The notes below the pieces were generated by a model that saw nothing but the letters and a program-made list of their open reading frames with translations, ran no database searches and was not told the DNA's origin. The position numbers were made by a program, and so were the translations under genes. DNA of 64,000 nucleotides. Origin: Corallococcus sp. AS-1-6. GTDB taxonomy: Bacteria; Myxococcota; Myxococcia; Myxococcales; Myxococcaceae. The first letter of the stretch is position 1; each line of letters starts with the position of its first letter. Below are positions 1-7,991 of this stretch, piece by piece. The stretch covers positions 248,001 to 312,000 of the forward strand of contig NZ_JAIQDE010000005.1 in NCBI RefSeq assembly GCF_020037015.1, given 5' to 3'.

Positions 1-1
1 G

Positions 2-2215
2 GCGTTCGTGCGCGAGGCCGAGGGCCGGGGGACGTCCCATCTGCGGCGCGTGTGCCGCGACAACTTCCTGTCCTTCCTGCGGGTGCGCGAGTGGCGCGAC
101 GTCCAGCGCCAGCTCGAGGAGACCGTCCGCGAGCTGCGCCTGCCTCGCAAGGGCCGGGGCGCCCCGGCGCGCGGGGACGTCCTGCACCAGGCGCTCCTCA
201 CGGGGCTCCTGTCCCGCATCGGCCAGTGGAACCCGGAGCAGCGCCACTTCACGGGCGCGAAGCAGACGCGCTTCATGGTCCACCCCTCGTCGGCGCTCGC
301 GAAGAAGCCGCCTGCCTGGGTGATGGCGTTCGAGCTCGTGGAGACGTCCCAGTTGTTCGCGCGCACCGTGGCGAAGCTCGACCCGGAGTGGCTCGCGGCG
401 GCGGCCCCCCACCTGCTCAAGCGCAGCTATTCCGACCCCCACTGGTCGGAGAAGTCCGCGCGCGCCATCGTGAAGGAGAACGCGACCCTCTTCGGGCTCC
501 AGGTCTTCAAGGAGCGCCCCGTGGCCCTGGAGCACCTGGACCCGGCCCGGGCGCGGCTGATGTTCCTGGAGCATGCCCTGGTGCGCGGCGAGTACCGCAC
601 CCGGGGCGCGTTCCAGGAGAAGAACCGCCAGGTGCTCGAGCGCGTGGCGCGCCTGCGGGACAAGGCCCGGCGCAGCGAGCTGCTCGACAGCGAGGCGCTG
701 CTGACGTTCTTTGATCAGCGCGTCCCGGAGGACGTGGCGGACGGCGCGAGCTTCGAGGCCTGGCGCCGCAAGGCCGAGGTGGCCGACCCCGACGTGCTCG
801 TCCTCTCGATGGAGGATGCCCTCGCGCACGACCCGGGCCTGTCTCCGGCGCACTACCCGGATGCCATCTCCCTGCACGGCGCCTCCGTGCCGGTGACGTA
901 CACCTTCGACCCCTCGGCCGAGGACGACGGCATCACCCTGAGCGTGCCGCTGCTGCTGCTCGCCCAGGTGGTCCCGGGTGAGCTGGACTGGACCATCCCC
1001 GGGTGGCAGCGGGAGAAGCTCACCGCCCTGCTCGAGCAGCTCCCACGCGCCCAGCGCAAGCAGTTGGGGCCGGTGCCGGAACTGGTCGACCGGCTCGAGA
1101 AGGAGCTGGTGCCCTTCCGCGGGCCGCTGCTTCCCGCGCTCGCGCGCGCGGTGTCCCGGCTGTGCGGCGTGGACGTGACCGAGGAGTCCTTCCGGGCGGA
1201 TGCCGTGGCGCCGTACCTGCGCGTCACGCTGCGGGTGCTCGACGAGCGGGGAAAGGAGATCGCGCGGAGCCGCGACGCCGACGCGCTGCTCGAGCAGCAC
1301 GGGGGACATGCCCGGGCGGCGCTGCGCAGCGCGGCGCCGACCTCGGAGTGGGAGCGCAAGGGGCTGACCGGCTGGACGTTTGGCGAGCTGCCCGCCGTGG
1401 TCACCCGGCGGGTCGGCGGACTCGAAGTCCGCACCTACCCCGCGCTCGTCGACCGGGGCGCCACCGTGGACCTGACGCTGCTCGAGACCGCCGCCGCCGC
1501 GGACGCGGCCACTCGCACGGGGCTGCGCCGGCTGCTGATGCTCGCCGCGCGCGGACACGTGGCTGTCAGCGCCGCGCGGATGCCGCCGCCCTTCCCGTCC
1601 CTGGACGGCGCGCCGCCCGCAAGGGGCCAGGCCGATGCCTTCCGGGCGCAGGTCCTCGCACGCGGCGTCGACGATGCGTTCAAGCTCGCACCGGGTGCGC
1701 CGCTGCCCCGCACGAAGGCGGCCTTCGAGGCGCTGGTCCGCGAGGGCTCGCCGCGCATCGAGCCATCGGCCCGGGACTGGGCGAACGTCGTCGTCGCCAC
1801 CTCCGCGGATCTGGCTGAGACGCTCGCCGCGCTCAAGGCGGCGTCCAAGGGGCCGAGCGGCGCGGCGGCCGTGCGGGACATCCGCTCGCAGCTCGCGCAA
1901 CTGTTCCCCGCGAAGCTCATCGAGTGGATTCCCCTCTCGCGCCTGCTGAACTACTCGCGCTACCTCCGCGCGGCCCAGGCGCGGCTGGCGCGCGCGGTGG
2001 CGAACCCCGGCAAGGACGCGGGGAAGGCGGCGCCCTTCACCCCGCTGTGGGAGAGCTTCCTCGCCAGGAGCGCCACCGTGCGGGACCAGGCGGCGGCGCA
2101 GGAGCTGCGGTGGGCCTTCGAGGAGCTCCGCGTGGCCATCTTCGCGCCGGAGGTGACGACGCCCGTGTCGGTGACGGTGGCGAAGGTGGGCACGGCGCTC
2201 GCGGCGCTGCGGTAG
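2..2215 (+). CDS. hrpA: ATP-dependent RNA helicase HrpA, C-terminal part (5' end outside window)
   Basis: The frame is already open at base 2, so the gene starts upstream and the N-terminal DEAH helicase core is not in view. About 738 residues are seen. The first ~260 are charged and helical, as in the post-helicase region of HrpA. From about residue 270 (motif VLSMEDAL, then SLHGASVPVTYTFDP) to the end the protein matches my knowledge of the HrpA-specific C-terminal DUF3418 region. HrpA is a cytoplasmic DExH-box helicase that in E. coli acts on mRNA and stalled ribosomes. GTG at 8 is only the first possible start inside the window and is not a likely real start. A DUF488 gene follows closely. 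The family call is firm; only completeness is unknown. Confidence 0.9.
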   Translation, partial: AFVREAEGRGTSHLRRVCRDNFLSFLRVREWRDVQRQLEETVRELRLPRKGRGAPARGDVLHQALLTGLLSRIGQWNPEQRHFTGAKQTRFMVHPSSALAKKPPAWVMAFELVETSQLFARTVAKLDPEWLAAAAPHLLKRSYSDPHWSEKSARAIVKENATLFGLQVFKERPVALEHLDPARARLMFLEHALVRGEYRTRGAFQEKNRQVLERVARLRDKARRSELLDSEALLTFFDQRVPEDVADGASFEAWRRKAEVADPDVLVLSMEDALAHDPGLSPAHYPDAISLHGASVPVTYTFDPSAEDDGITLSVPLLLLAQVVPGELDWTIPGWQREKLTALLEQLPRAQRKQLGPVPELVDRLEKELVPFRGPLLPALARAVSRLCGVDVTEESFRADAVAPYLRVTLRVLDERGKEIARSRDADALLEQHGGHARAALRSAAPTSEWERKGLTGWTFGELPAVVTRRVGGLEVRTYPALVDRGATVDLTLLETAAAADAATRTGLRRLLMLAARGHVAVSAARMPPPFPSLDGAPPARGQADAFRAQVLARGVDDAFKLAPGAPLPRTKAAFEALVREGSPRIEPSARDWANVVVATSADLAETLAALKAASKGPSGAAAVRDIRSQLAQLFPAKLIEWIPLSRLLNYSRYLRAAQARLARAVANPGKDAGKAAPFTPLWESFLARSATVRDQAAAQELRWAFEELRVAIFAPEVTTPVSVTVAKVGTALAALR

Positions 2216-2266
2216 CACCGGGGCGCCTTGTCGGGCGCTGGCCTCCGCCCCACATTGAAGCGGGCC

Positions 2267-2818
2267 ATGAGGATGCCAAGGCGGGCGCGAGGATGGGGCG
2301 GCGTCCAGGTGTTCGCGCTGGGCCACTCCACGCGCACCATCGAGGAGCTGGTGGAGATGCTGTGGGCGAACGGCGTGCGGACGCTGGTGGACATCCGCAC
2401 GGTGCCGCGCTCCCGCACGAACCCGCAGTTCAACGTGGACGTGCTGGGAAAGACGCTGGCACGGGTAGGGGTCGAGCACCTGCACCTGCCAGCGCTCGGA
2501 GGGCTGCGGCGTCCGCGCAAGGACTCGCCCAACGCGGCCTGGCGCAACCTGAGCTTTCGCGGCTACGCGGATTACATGCTGACGGAGGACTTCGCGCAGG
2601 GGCTGGAGGCGCTGCGGGAGGTGGTGCTGCGGGGGCCGGTGGCCCTGATGTGCGCGGAGGCGCTGCGCTGGCGCTGCCATCGCTCGCTGGTGGCGGACGC
2701 GCTCTGGGCGCGGGGTGTTTTGGTGACGCACATCACGAGCCCCACCCGCGTGGAGCCGCACCGGCTGACGGCCTTCGCGGAAGTGCGGGGGCGACAGGTG
2801 CTGTACCCGGCGACGTGA
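2267..2818 (+). CDS. DUF488 family protein
   Basis: About 183 residues from ATG 2267 (another ATG lies at 2273, and a TTG at 2228 would lengthen it). The protein begins VFALGHSTRTIEELVEML and continues with LVDIRTVPRSR and LGGLRRPR. Near the C-terminus lies the hallmark segment MCAEALRWRCHRSLVAD, the Cys-Ala-Glu...Arg-Cys-His-Arg signature of DUF488. The family is a small cytoplasmic alpha/beta fold of unknown biochemical role; the conserved Cys and His residues suggest a catalytic or nucleotide/metal-binding site. It lies about 50 bp after hrpA and could be co-transcribed, but nothing ties it functionally to the helicase. Confidence 0.85.
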   Translation: MRMPRRARGWGGVQVFALGHSTRTIEELVEMLWANGVRTLVDIRTVPRSRTNPQFNVDVLGKTLARVGVEHLHLPALGGLRRPRKDSPNAAWRNLSFRGYADYMLTEDFAQGLEALREVVLRGPVALMCAEALRWRCHRSLVADALWARGVLVTHITSPTRVEPHRLTAFAEVRGRQVLYPAT

Positions 2819-2996
2819 CGTAAGGAAGCGCAGGTGACTTCACGTCCGAGCTTCATCGCTCCGCTCCTGCGCTCCGGGCCATGCGGCCGCACCTTTGCGG
2901 AACCCAAGGCGTCCTGGCTATTCACGACTCATGGCATGATCCACATTCAGCCAGCCTTGACCCGCGGAGCGCTGGCTCGACTGAAAGGGCGTGACC

Positions 2997-3917
2997 ATGC
3001 GACTCCGCGCTTGCATCGCACTCCTACTCTTCCTTTCGGCGTGCGCCACGTCGACACCGGCTCCCGGCACACACGGAACGCGGAGCCAGAGACTCACCAA
3101 CCTCCAGCGGGCGGCGAAGCTGCCCTGGACTGACGGTGGGCAGTGCGTGGTCCGCGAGGCATCCCGACCCTGGCCGGTTCTGGTGGAGAGGTGTTATCGA
3201 ACCCTCGATCATGACCGGCTCGAATTCCACGACACCACGGGAAGATGCGCGGTTGCCTCTACTGACGCTGTTGCCGTGGGAATCGGGTTCTGCGTGCTGG
3301 CGGCTCCCGAGATTGCCGTGGGAGCCGTGATCGTGCTTGGCGTGGTGGTGGTCGGCGTCGCCATCAAGGAAGCGCTGGATGCATATGAACTCCGCCACGC
3401 CTACCCCGAGGAGGCAGGGACCTCACGAGGAACGAAGGTGCTATCCCGGGACGTTGAAGCGCAACGCAAGCCCATGACGGAGCCCGATCCCGCGGGACAG
3501 GACTGGTTTCCTCCGGCACCTCCCAACCCTCGAGATCGCGGACACCATCCGGAGTGCAAACCTCAAAGGGTCAATCACCGTGGCGGCAATGACCCACACA
3601 ACAAATGCGCCGACAGAGTCCCGAACAACAGTTTTCCCGGTTGGGATGTGTTCGTGAATGGGAAGAACTTCGACGCCCTGCAACTGACAACACGTACGCT
3701 GTGGGAGGTCAAAACTGACAATTTCAACACATACAGTGACTTTCTCCGGGGACGGGTGCTCAGTGCTCAGGTGGCGGAGATGCGGATCGAGCGAGACCTC
3801 GCGCGTGCCTGCGGATTTGACTTCCGGATCGGAGTACGCAGCGAAGCGCACAAGGAAGCGCTGGGAGAACAAGCTCCGGATCTCAGTGATCTAATCGTCG
3901 TCATGGACTGGTGCTGA
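2997..3917 (+). CDS. DUF6310-type lipoprotein with PD-(D/E)XK nuclease-like C-terminus; candidate toxin
   Basis: 306 residues from ATG 2997 (GTG 2991 is in frame; the same GTGACCATG context occurs in the copy near 59.5 kb, favouring the ATG). Signal peptide MRLRACIALLLFLSAC ends in a lipobox Cys. A hydrophobic stretch follows at about residues 95-125 (VGAVIVLGVVVVGVAI). A Pro/Gly/His-rich linker then leads to a C-terminal domain with FDALQL...LWEVKTD, which looks like the D...ExK core of restriction-endonuclease-like folds, followed by a long helix. I recognise it as DUF6310, known to me from myxobacteria. The next gene starts one base after the stop and encodes DUF5953. Base composition is clearly less GC-rich than its neighbours. 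Nuclease and toxin roles are inferences; the lipoprotein signal is seen. Confidence 0.7.
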   Translation: MRLRACIALLLFLSACATSTPAPGTHGTRSQRLTNLQRAAKLPWTDGGQCVVREASRPWPVLVERCYRTLDHDRLEFHDTTGRCAVASTDAVAVGIGFCVLAAPEIAVGAVIVLGVVVVGVAIKEALDAYELRHAYPEEAGTSRGTKVLSRDVEAQRKPMTEPDPAGQDWFPPAPPNPRDRGHHPECKPQRVNHRGGNDPHNKCADRVPNNSFPGWDVFVNGKNFDALQLTTRTLWEVKTDNFNTYSDFLRGRVLSAQVAEMRIERDLARACGFDFRIGVRSEAHKEALGEQAPDLSDLIVVMDWC

Positions 3918-3918
3918 G

Positions 3919-4671
3919 ATGACAGCCAAGCAAAAAATGACCCTGATCGTATATGCACCTGCGCTCGCGAGCAATGACAGTCGACCTGTGTCGGTGGTTC
4001 ACGGAATGGAGCGAGTGTTCCCCGCCCTGCGTCTGAATTGGAGGATCACCGCAGACGGGCACCCCGTCGCATTGCCACAGCGTGACGCGTGGCTCGTGGA
4101 AGAGACCAAGCACGGGGGGTTCTCTCTCGTGTGCAATGGCGACGAGAATCATCCTGTGATGATTTACGGGTTGGAACTACCAGCAGCCAGTTCGCCCGGA
4201 GGCCAGGCACAATTCGAGGTCCATGTGCAAATGCCCTCGAATGCAGCAGGACTCACGGTGGTGACAGACGTGTTGGAGGCCGTAGCGGAAAGCGCACGCG
4301 CATCGTGGGGGCAGGCGACGCCGTCGAGCGCGGGGGCGGATATTGCGCGTCAAACGAAGAACTGGGCAGCGAATCCGCAGCCTCCCCCCCGAGGGCTGCC
4401 TGTGTTGAAGCTCCCAGAGAAGCTCCGTTCGCCTGAGATTCCGCATCGCCTCGGATGGCTGAACTACTGGTCAGTCAACGCTGCGAAGGCCATCGGATTC
4501 CCGGACCCGAATCGCGACGCCGAACTTCTCTCGCGAGCACGTCGCACGGAGTCGGGCGGGTGGATCGTGCGGCTCACCGACGCGCCGCTCGACCTGGACA
4601 ACCCCGCCCACCTGGAAGCGCTCCTTCGGGCCTATGAGCGCTTCCCGGAGATCGGTGGGCGCGCGATGTGA
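3919..4671 (+). CDS. DUF5953 family protein; candidate partner or immunity protein of the DUF6310 lipoprotein
   Basis: 250 residues, ATG one base after the DUF6310 stop (TGAGATG), so the two are translationally linked. The N-terminus MTLIVYAPALASND aligns without gaps to a second copy at 58193-58948. Other shared blocks are RDAWL, CNGDE.HPV, RGLP.L.LP, LGWLNYWS, AIGFPDP.RDAELL and YERFP.IGGRA. There is no signal peptide or membrane segment, so it should be cytoplasmic. I recall the family as DUF5953, of unknown function. The strict pairing at both places in this window suggests a dedicated partner, possibly protecting the producer, but that is inference. GC content is lower than the surrounding genes, as for its partner. 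Confidence 0.72.
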   Translation: MTAKQKMTLIVYAPALASNDSRPVSVVHGMERVFPALRLNWRITADGHPVALPQRDAWLVEETKHGGFSLVCNGDENHPVMIYGLELPAASSPGGQAQFEVHVQMPSNAAGLTVVTDVLEAVAESARASWGQATPSSAGADIARQTKNWAANPQPPPRGLPVLKLPEKLRSPEIPHRLGWLNYWSVNAAKAIGFPDPNRDAELLSRARRTESGGWIVRLTDAPLDLDNPAHLEALLRAYERFPEIGGRAM

Positions 4672-4848
4672 ACTCCAGAGGTAACCCCCAGGTTCGTCTT
4701 GGAACCTTCGGCTACCTCACGTGCGTGCCCCCTCCCCGGCCCACAGTCCCCTGAGGCCCCTTCTCCTTCACAACGGGCTCCAGCTCCGCGTCCTGGCTCC
4801 AACGCCTATGGGAGCGGGCGCTCAAAGCTCCAGAGGGAGAGGTCTTCG
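4672..4848. other. intergenic region, no gene seen
   Basis: 177 bp between DUF5953 and the next gene. It is GC-rich and Pro/Ala-like in every frame. An upstream ATG-less extension of the next reading frame runs through it (to 4699) but has no convincing start. A purine-rich ribosome-binding site (GAGGGAGAGG) lies just before ATG 4849. No clear promoter was identified. Confidence 0.5.
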
Positions 4849-6096
4849 ATGAGCCTGGTGAAGCAGCAGGGCATCCTGAGTCCGGGGACGCAGTACGCCA
4901 AGGACGCGGACGTCATCATGACGGCGGCGGTCCTCGGGTGGGCGTGGAGCCGTCTGACGAACGCGGACGTGAACAAGCGGCACGCGCGGGTCGACTTCGA
5001 GGTGGAGGACGCCCACAAGCTGACCGAGCAGGAGCTGCGGGAGAAGCCGGTGGACCCCACCCACCTGTCCGCCATCCAGAAGCTCAACAACCTCCTGCAT
5101 GCGTCGGGGCTCAAGCCCGACCAGAAGGTGGAGCTGGGCACGACGCCCATCTGGACGACCGGTGGCCGAATCACCGGCGGCAGCGGCGACAAGAGCCCCA
5201 ACGACGCCTACCGCTACAACCCGCCGCTGCCGGATGGGTATGCCGCCAAGCTGTTCCTGATGGCCACCAACCCGGCCACCGCGGACAAGCTGGGCTACCA
5301 GGGCCGCGGCGCCTACACGGGGTTCATCGATGGCCGCACCGACGGGCAGACCGGCCTGATGAGCACCTTCCGGCACAACGTGCCGTTCGACATCACCTAC
5401 GGCCGGCGGTGGCACCCCCCCGAGGCGCCCGCGGACCGGCCCTGGGGGATGATCGGCTCCGAGGCGATGCAGGACCACGAGGACCGCGACCCGGAGAAGC
5501 AGGGCCTCAAGCAGCAGGGAATGCACTTCGAGGGCCCCACGCCCCAGCGCGGCCATGACATCTGCGCGTACACGCACGGGATGATCCAGGCCATCTACGA
5601 CGTGCACTTCCACAAGCTCGCCAACGACACCAGCCCGAACAAGAAGACGCCCTACAACCCCGGCACGCCGTATGAGATCGCCGTGGGCAAGAAGACCACG
5701 AAGCTCGCCTCCTGCTTCCCGTGCAGCGTCTTCATGGAGGCCACCGGCCACCCGGCCTCCTCCACGCACCTGGGCCGCGGTGAGTCCTGGAGCCCCCTGT
5801 TCCCACCCCCCGGCTCCACCACCACGCAGCACAAGGCCTGGCAGGCGTGCAACACGCAGTGGCAGGACTACTGCAAGACCATCATCGACGCGGGGCTCCA
5901 GTGCCTGAAGAAGGCCCCGGCCCAGGTGAAGGACGAGTGGAAGGCCAGCGTGGGCGCGCTCGACCTCTACCTCAACGGTCCGAACGGCGTGAACAAGACG
6001 CCGGCCACCGCGGCCCAGGCCTACGCCAACCTCCTCCTGGACGCCGTGACGGTCCACGACAGCGAGGTGAGGCGCATCGACCGGGCCCTCAAGTAA
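4849..6096 (+). CDS. unrecognised 415-residue protein with a CxxC motif
   Basis: Start chosen at ATG 4849 because of the GAGGGAGAGG ribosome-binding site; the open frame upstream is low-complexity. No signal peptide or membrane helix is evident. Features: a charged N-terminal part (KRHARVDFEVEDAHKL), a Gly/Tyr-rich middle (YQGRGAYTGFIDGRTDGQTG), RGHDICAYTHGMIQAIYD around residues 234-250, then SCFPCSVFMEATGHP with Cys289 and Cys292. It ends in a helical region with further Cys residues. The His...CxxC order faintly recalls cytidine-deaminase folds, but the H-x-E motif is missing, so I do not assign it. It is followed by a strong terminator and sits next to the DUF6310/DUF5953 pair, which may place it among conflict-type genes. 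Function unknown. Confidence 0.6.
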   Translation: MSLVKQQGILSPGTQYAKDADVIMTAAVLGWAWSRLTNADVNKRHARVDFEVEDAHKLTEQELREKPVDPTHLSAIQKLNNLLHASGLKPDQKVELGTTPIWTTGGRITGGSGDKSPNDAYRYNPPLPDGYAAKLFLMATNPATADKLGYQGRGAYTGFIDGRTDGQTGLMSTFRHNVPFDITYGRRWHPPEAPADRPWGMIGSEAMQDHEDRDPEKQGLKQQGMHFEGPTPQRGHDICAYTHGMIQAIYDVHFHKLANDTSPNKKTPYNPGTPYEIAVGKKTTKLASCFPCSVFMEATGHPASSTHLGRGESWSPLFPPPGSTTTQHKAWQACNTQWQDYCKTIIDAGLQCLKKAPAQVKDEWKASVGALDLYLNGPNGVNKTPATAAQAYANLLLDAVTVHDSEVRRIDRALK

Positions 6097-6145
6097 TCAC
6101 ACACATGCGGCGGTTCCCGGCTGGACGCCGGTGACTTCCGACAGG

Positions 6146-6177
6146 CCTCACGGGGCAGCCGCCCCGTGGGGCTTCTT
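6146..6177 (+). terminator. Rho-independent terminator
   Basis: Inverted repeat CACGGGGC (6149-6156) and GCCCCGTG (6161-6168) with a 4-base loop, extended by an outer CC/GG pair, followed by a T-rich run (6172-6179). It lies about 50 bp after the stop of the 4849-6096 gene. Confidence 0.75.
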
Positions 6178-6226
6178 TTATTTCCGCCGGGAATCACAGC
6201 GCCGCCGCCGGCGCCGTCCTGGCGGC

Positions 6227-7039
6227 ATGATCCGAACGCACATCTCAGAGGCCTGTGAAGCCAGGGACCTGGCGCTGTTGGACGCCGTGCTCTTCGTCAC
6301 CCAGGCGAAACAACGGGAGGCCTGGCACGAAGTGCTGGGCGATCCCGAGGTCCGCGATCCGCGGCGGGAGTCGCTCGCGGAGCGCCTGGCGCGCCGGACG
6401 GGCGCCCCGCTGGAGGGCAACGCCCTCTTCGCGTCGCTGCGCATGCGCCTGCCGGACACCCCCAACCGCCTGCTGGCCTATGGCCTGGCGCTGCGGGCCG
6501 CGACCCTGCACGGCGGACGCCAGGGCCCGGTGCACCTGCCGCTGGCCATGCTGTGCCGCGAGCTGGGGCTGACCCAGGCCCAGGCGCGCGACATGCGCCT
6601 GGGCCTCCTGGACGACATCTCCCCCGTCGCGCTGGCCGCGGAGCCCGCGCACCCGCGGCGCGCCCGCGTGCTGGAGGCGGTGCTGCTGGCGGCGGGGCTG
6701 GAGGCCCACCTCACGGAGGCGGAGACGCTGGCGCTGGACGCGTCACGGGAGGATGCGCCCCTCCTCCAGGAGCTGACCGGCCAGCTCCTGCGCCGCATCG
6801 CCTTCGGCTCCCAGGTGGCCTCGCCGCTGGACGCGCTGTGCCGGCAGTTGACGGACATCGCGCTCGCGCCCGCGACCCTCGCGCAGCGCTGGGACGCCCT
6901 GCGGCTGGCGTCCTGCTTCTCGCACGCGGTGGGCCACGACCTGGGACAGCAGCTCCTGCTCGACCTCTTGCAGGAGCTGCTGCCCCTGGGCGCCGTGGCG
7001 GCGGCCCGCGCTACCGCTCGCGAATCCGCGCGTACCTGA
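6227..7039 (+). CDS. unrecognised all-helical protein, 270 residues
   Basis: Start at ATG 6227 (MIRTHISEACEARDLALLDAV), after the terminator; an open frame extends upstream through the terminator and is not credible as coding. The sequence is rich in Leu, Ala, Arg and Glu with heptad-like spacing and no signal peptide, so a cytoplasmic alpha-helical repeat-like fold is likely. The ending AAARATARESART is low-complexity. Its last 29 bases overlap the 3' end of the convergent substrate-binding-protein gene, so one of the two ends may be slightly misplaced. No family is recognised and no function is proposed. Confidence 0.55.
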   Translation: MIRTHISEACEARDLALLDAVLFVTQAKQREAWHEVLGDPEVRDPRRESLAERLARRTGAPLEGNALFASLRMRLPDTPNRLLAYGLALRAATLHGGRQGPVHLPLAMLCRELGLTQAQARDMRLGLLDDISPVALAAEPAHPRRARVLEAVLLAAGLEAHLTEAETLALDASREDAPLLQELTGQLLRRIAFGSQVASPLDALCRQLTDIALAPATLAQRWDALRLASCFSHAVGHDLGQQLLLDLLQELLPLGAVAAARATARESART

Positions 7040-7991
7040 GGATGTGCATGGGCGGGTACAGCCCCAGCGCGTGCGCGGCCGGCATGTTCACCTCGAAGGA
7101 GAAGCGGGACAGCGTCTCCACGGGCAGCTCCGCCGGCGAGCGGTGCTCACGCAGGACCTGCGTGGCCTTGAAGCCCGCCAGGCCCCCGACGTTGTAGAAG
7201 GGCGCCACCAGCCCCATCATGCCGCCCGCCTCCAACTGCACCTCGATGGCGCAGAAGGTGGGCAGGCCCAGGCGGATCGCCTCGTCCATCAGCAACTGGC
7301 TGTGCGGCGCGAAGAAGTTCACCGGGGGCAGGTACACCAGGTCCGGCCTCCGGGCCGCCAGCGCCTGCATCATCGCGGGCAGGCGCGCCGCGTCCGGTTT
7401 CCCGTCCTTGCCGAGCGGGTGCACCGCCACCAGCTCGATGCCCGCCTGCGCGGTGAGCTGCTTGAGCTTGTCGAACATGTTGCGCTGGGACGGCTCGGAG
7501 GGGTTGTAGGCCACGCCCAGCCGCTGGAGCGGCATGAAGGACTGCATGGCCTTGAGCTGCACGGGCAGCGAGGCCACGTGCACGGCGCCGGTGAGGTTGC
7601 GCCCGGAGCCCTCCAGCCGCGTCACCAGCCCGGAGGCGATGGGGTCCGACACCATGGCGAAGACCACCGGGATGTCCGTGATGTGCCGCGCGGGGTCCAC
7701 CTCCCCCACCCGGCCCACGAGCCCCTCCGTCACCAGCGTGCTCTGGGCGTAGATGAGGTCCGGGCGCCGCGCGCGGATCTCCTGGATGACCGCCGGCAGC
7801 CGGTTCGCGTCGCCTTCGATGTTGCGGACGGTGAACTCCACCTCCAGCCCCGCGCTGAGCAGGTAGTCCCGGAAGCCCTGGTCCGCCTCCGCGCCGGTGC
7901 GGTGGATGACCATGAAGACGCGGTACGGCGCCGCGGAGGCGGAGGCCGCCGACAGCAGGAGGAGCCCGGCGAGGAAGGCGCGGGCCGTCAT
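7011..7991 (-). CDS. ABC-type substrate-binding protein (ABC_sub_bind family)
   Basis: 326 residues. Signal peptide MTARAFLAGLLLLSAASASA with an AXA site. The mature part begins YRVFMVIHRTGAEADQGFRDYL and has the segments IYAQSTLVTEGL, IPVVFAMVSDPIASGLV, RLGVAYNPSEPSQRNMFDKL and GLVAPFYNVGGLAGFKA. These fit the PF04392 ABC_sub_bind type of periplasmic two-lobed binding proteins. No permease or ATPase gene is nearby. Its ATG overlaps the stop of the ATP-grasp gene as ATGA, and it is the last gene of a leftward operon starting with the porin at 13128. The rightward operon encodes a second such protein, so ligand sensing rather than ABC import is possible. Ligand unknown. Confidence 0.82.
   Translation of the reverse strand: MTARAFLAGLLLLSAASASAAPYRVFMVIHRTGAEADQGFRDYLLSAGLEVEFTVRNIEGDANRLPAVIQEIRARRPDLIYAQSTLVTEGLVGRVGEVDPARHITDIPVVFAMVSDPIASGLVTRLEGSGRNLTGAVHVASLPVQLKAMQSFMPLQRLGVAYNPSEPSQRNMFDKLKQLTAQAGIELVAVHPLGKDGKPDAARLPAMMQALAARRPDLVYLPPVNFFAPHSQLLMDEAIRLGLPTFCAIEVQLEAGGMMGLVAPFYNVGGLAGFKATQVLREHRSPAELPVETLSRFSFEVNMPAAHALGLYPPMHILRYARIRER

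Noticed and set aside
8-2215. Complete gene starting at GTG 8
   Set aside because: The frame is open to the window edge and the content is only the C-terminal part of HrpA, so the start lies outside.
6131-6226. Upstream start for the 6227-7039 gene
   Set aside because: The frame there runs through the terminator hairpin, and there is no ribosome-binding site.
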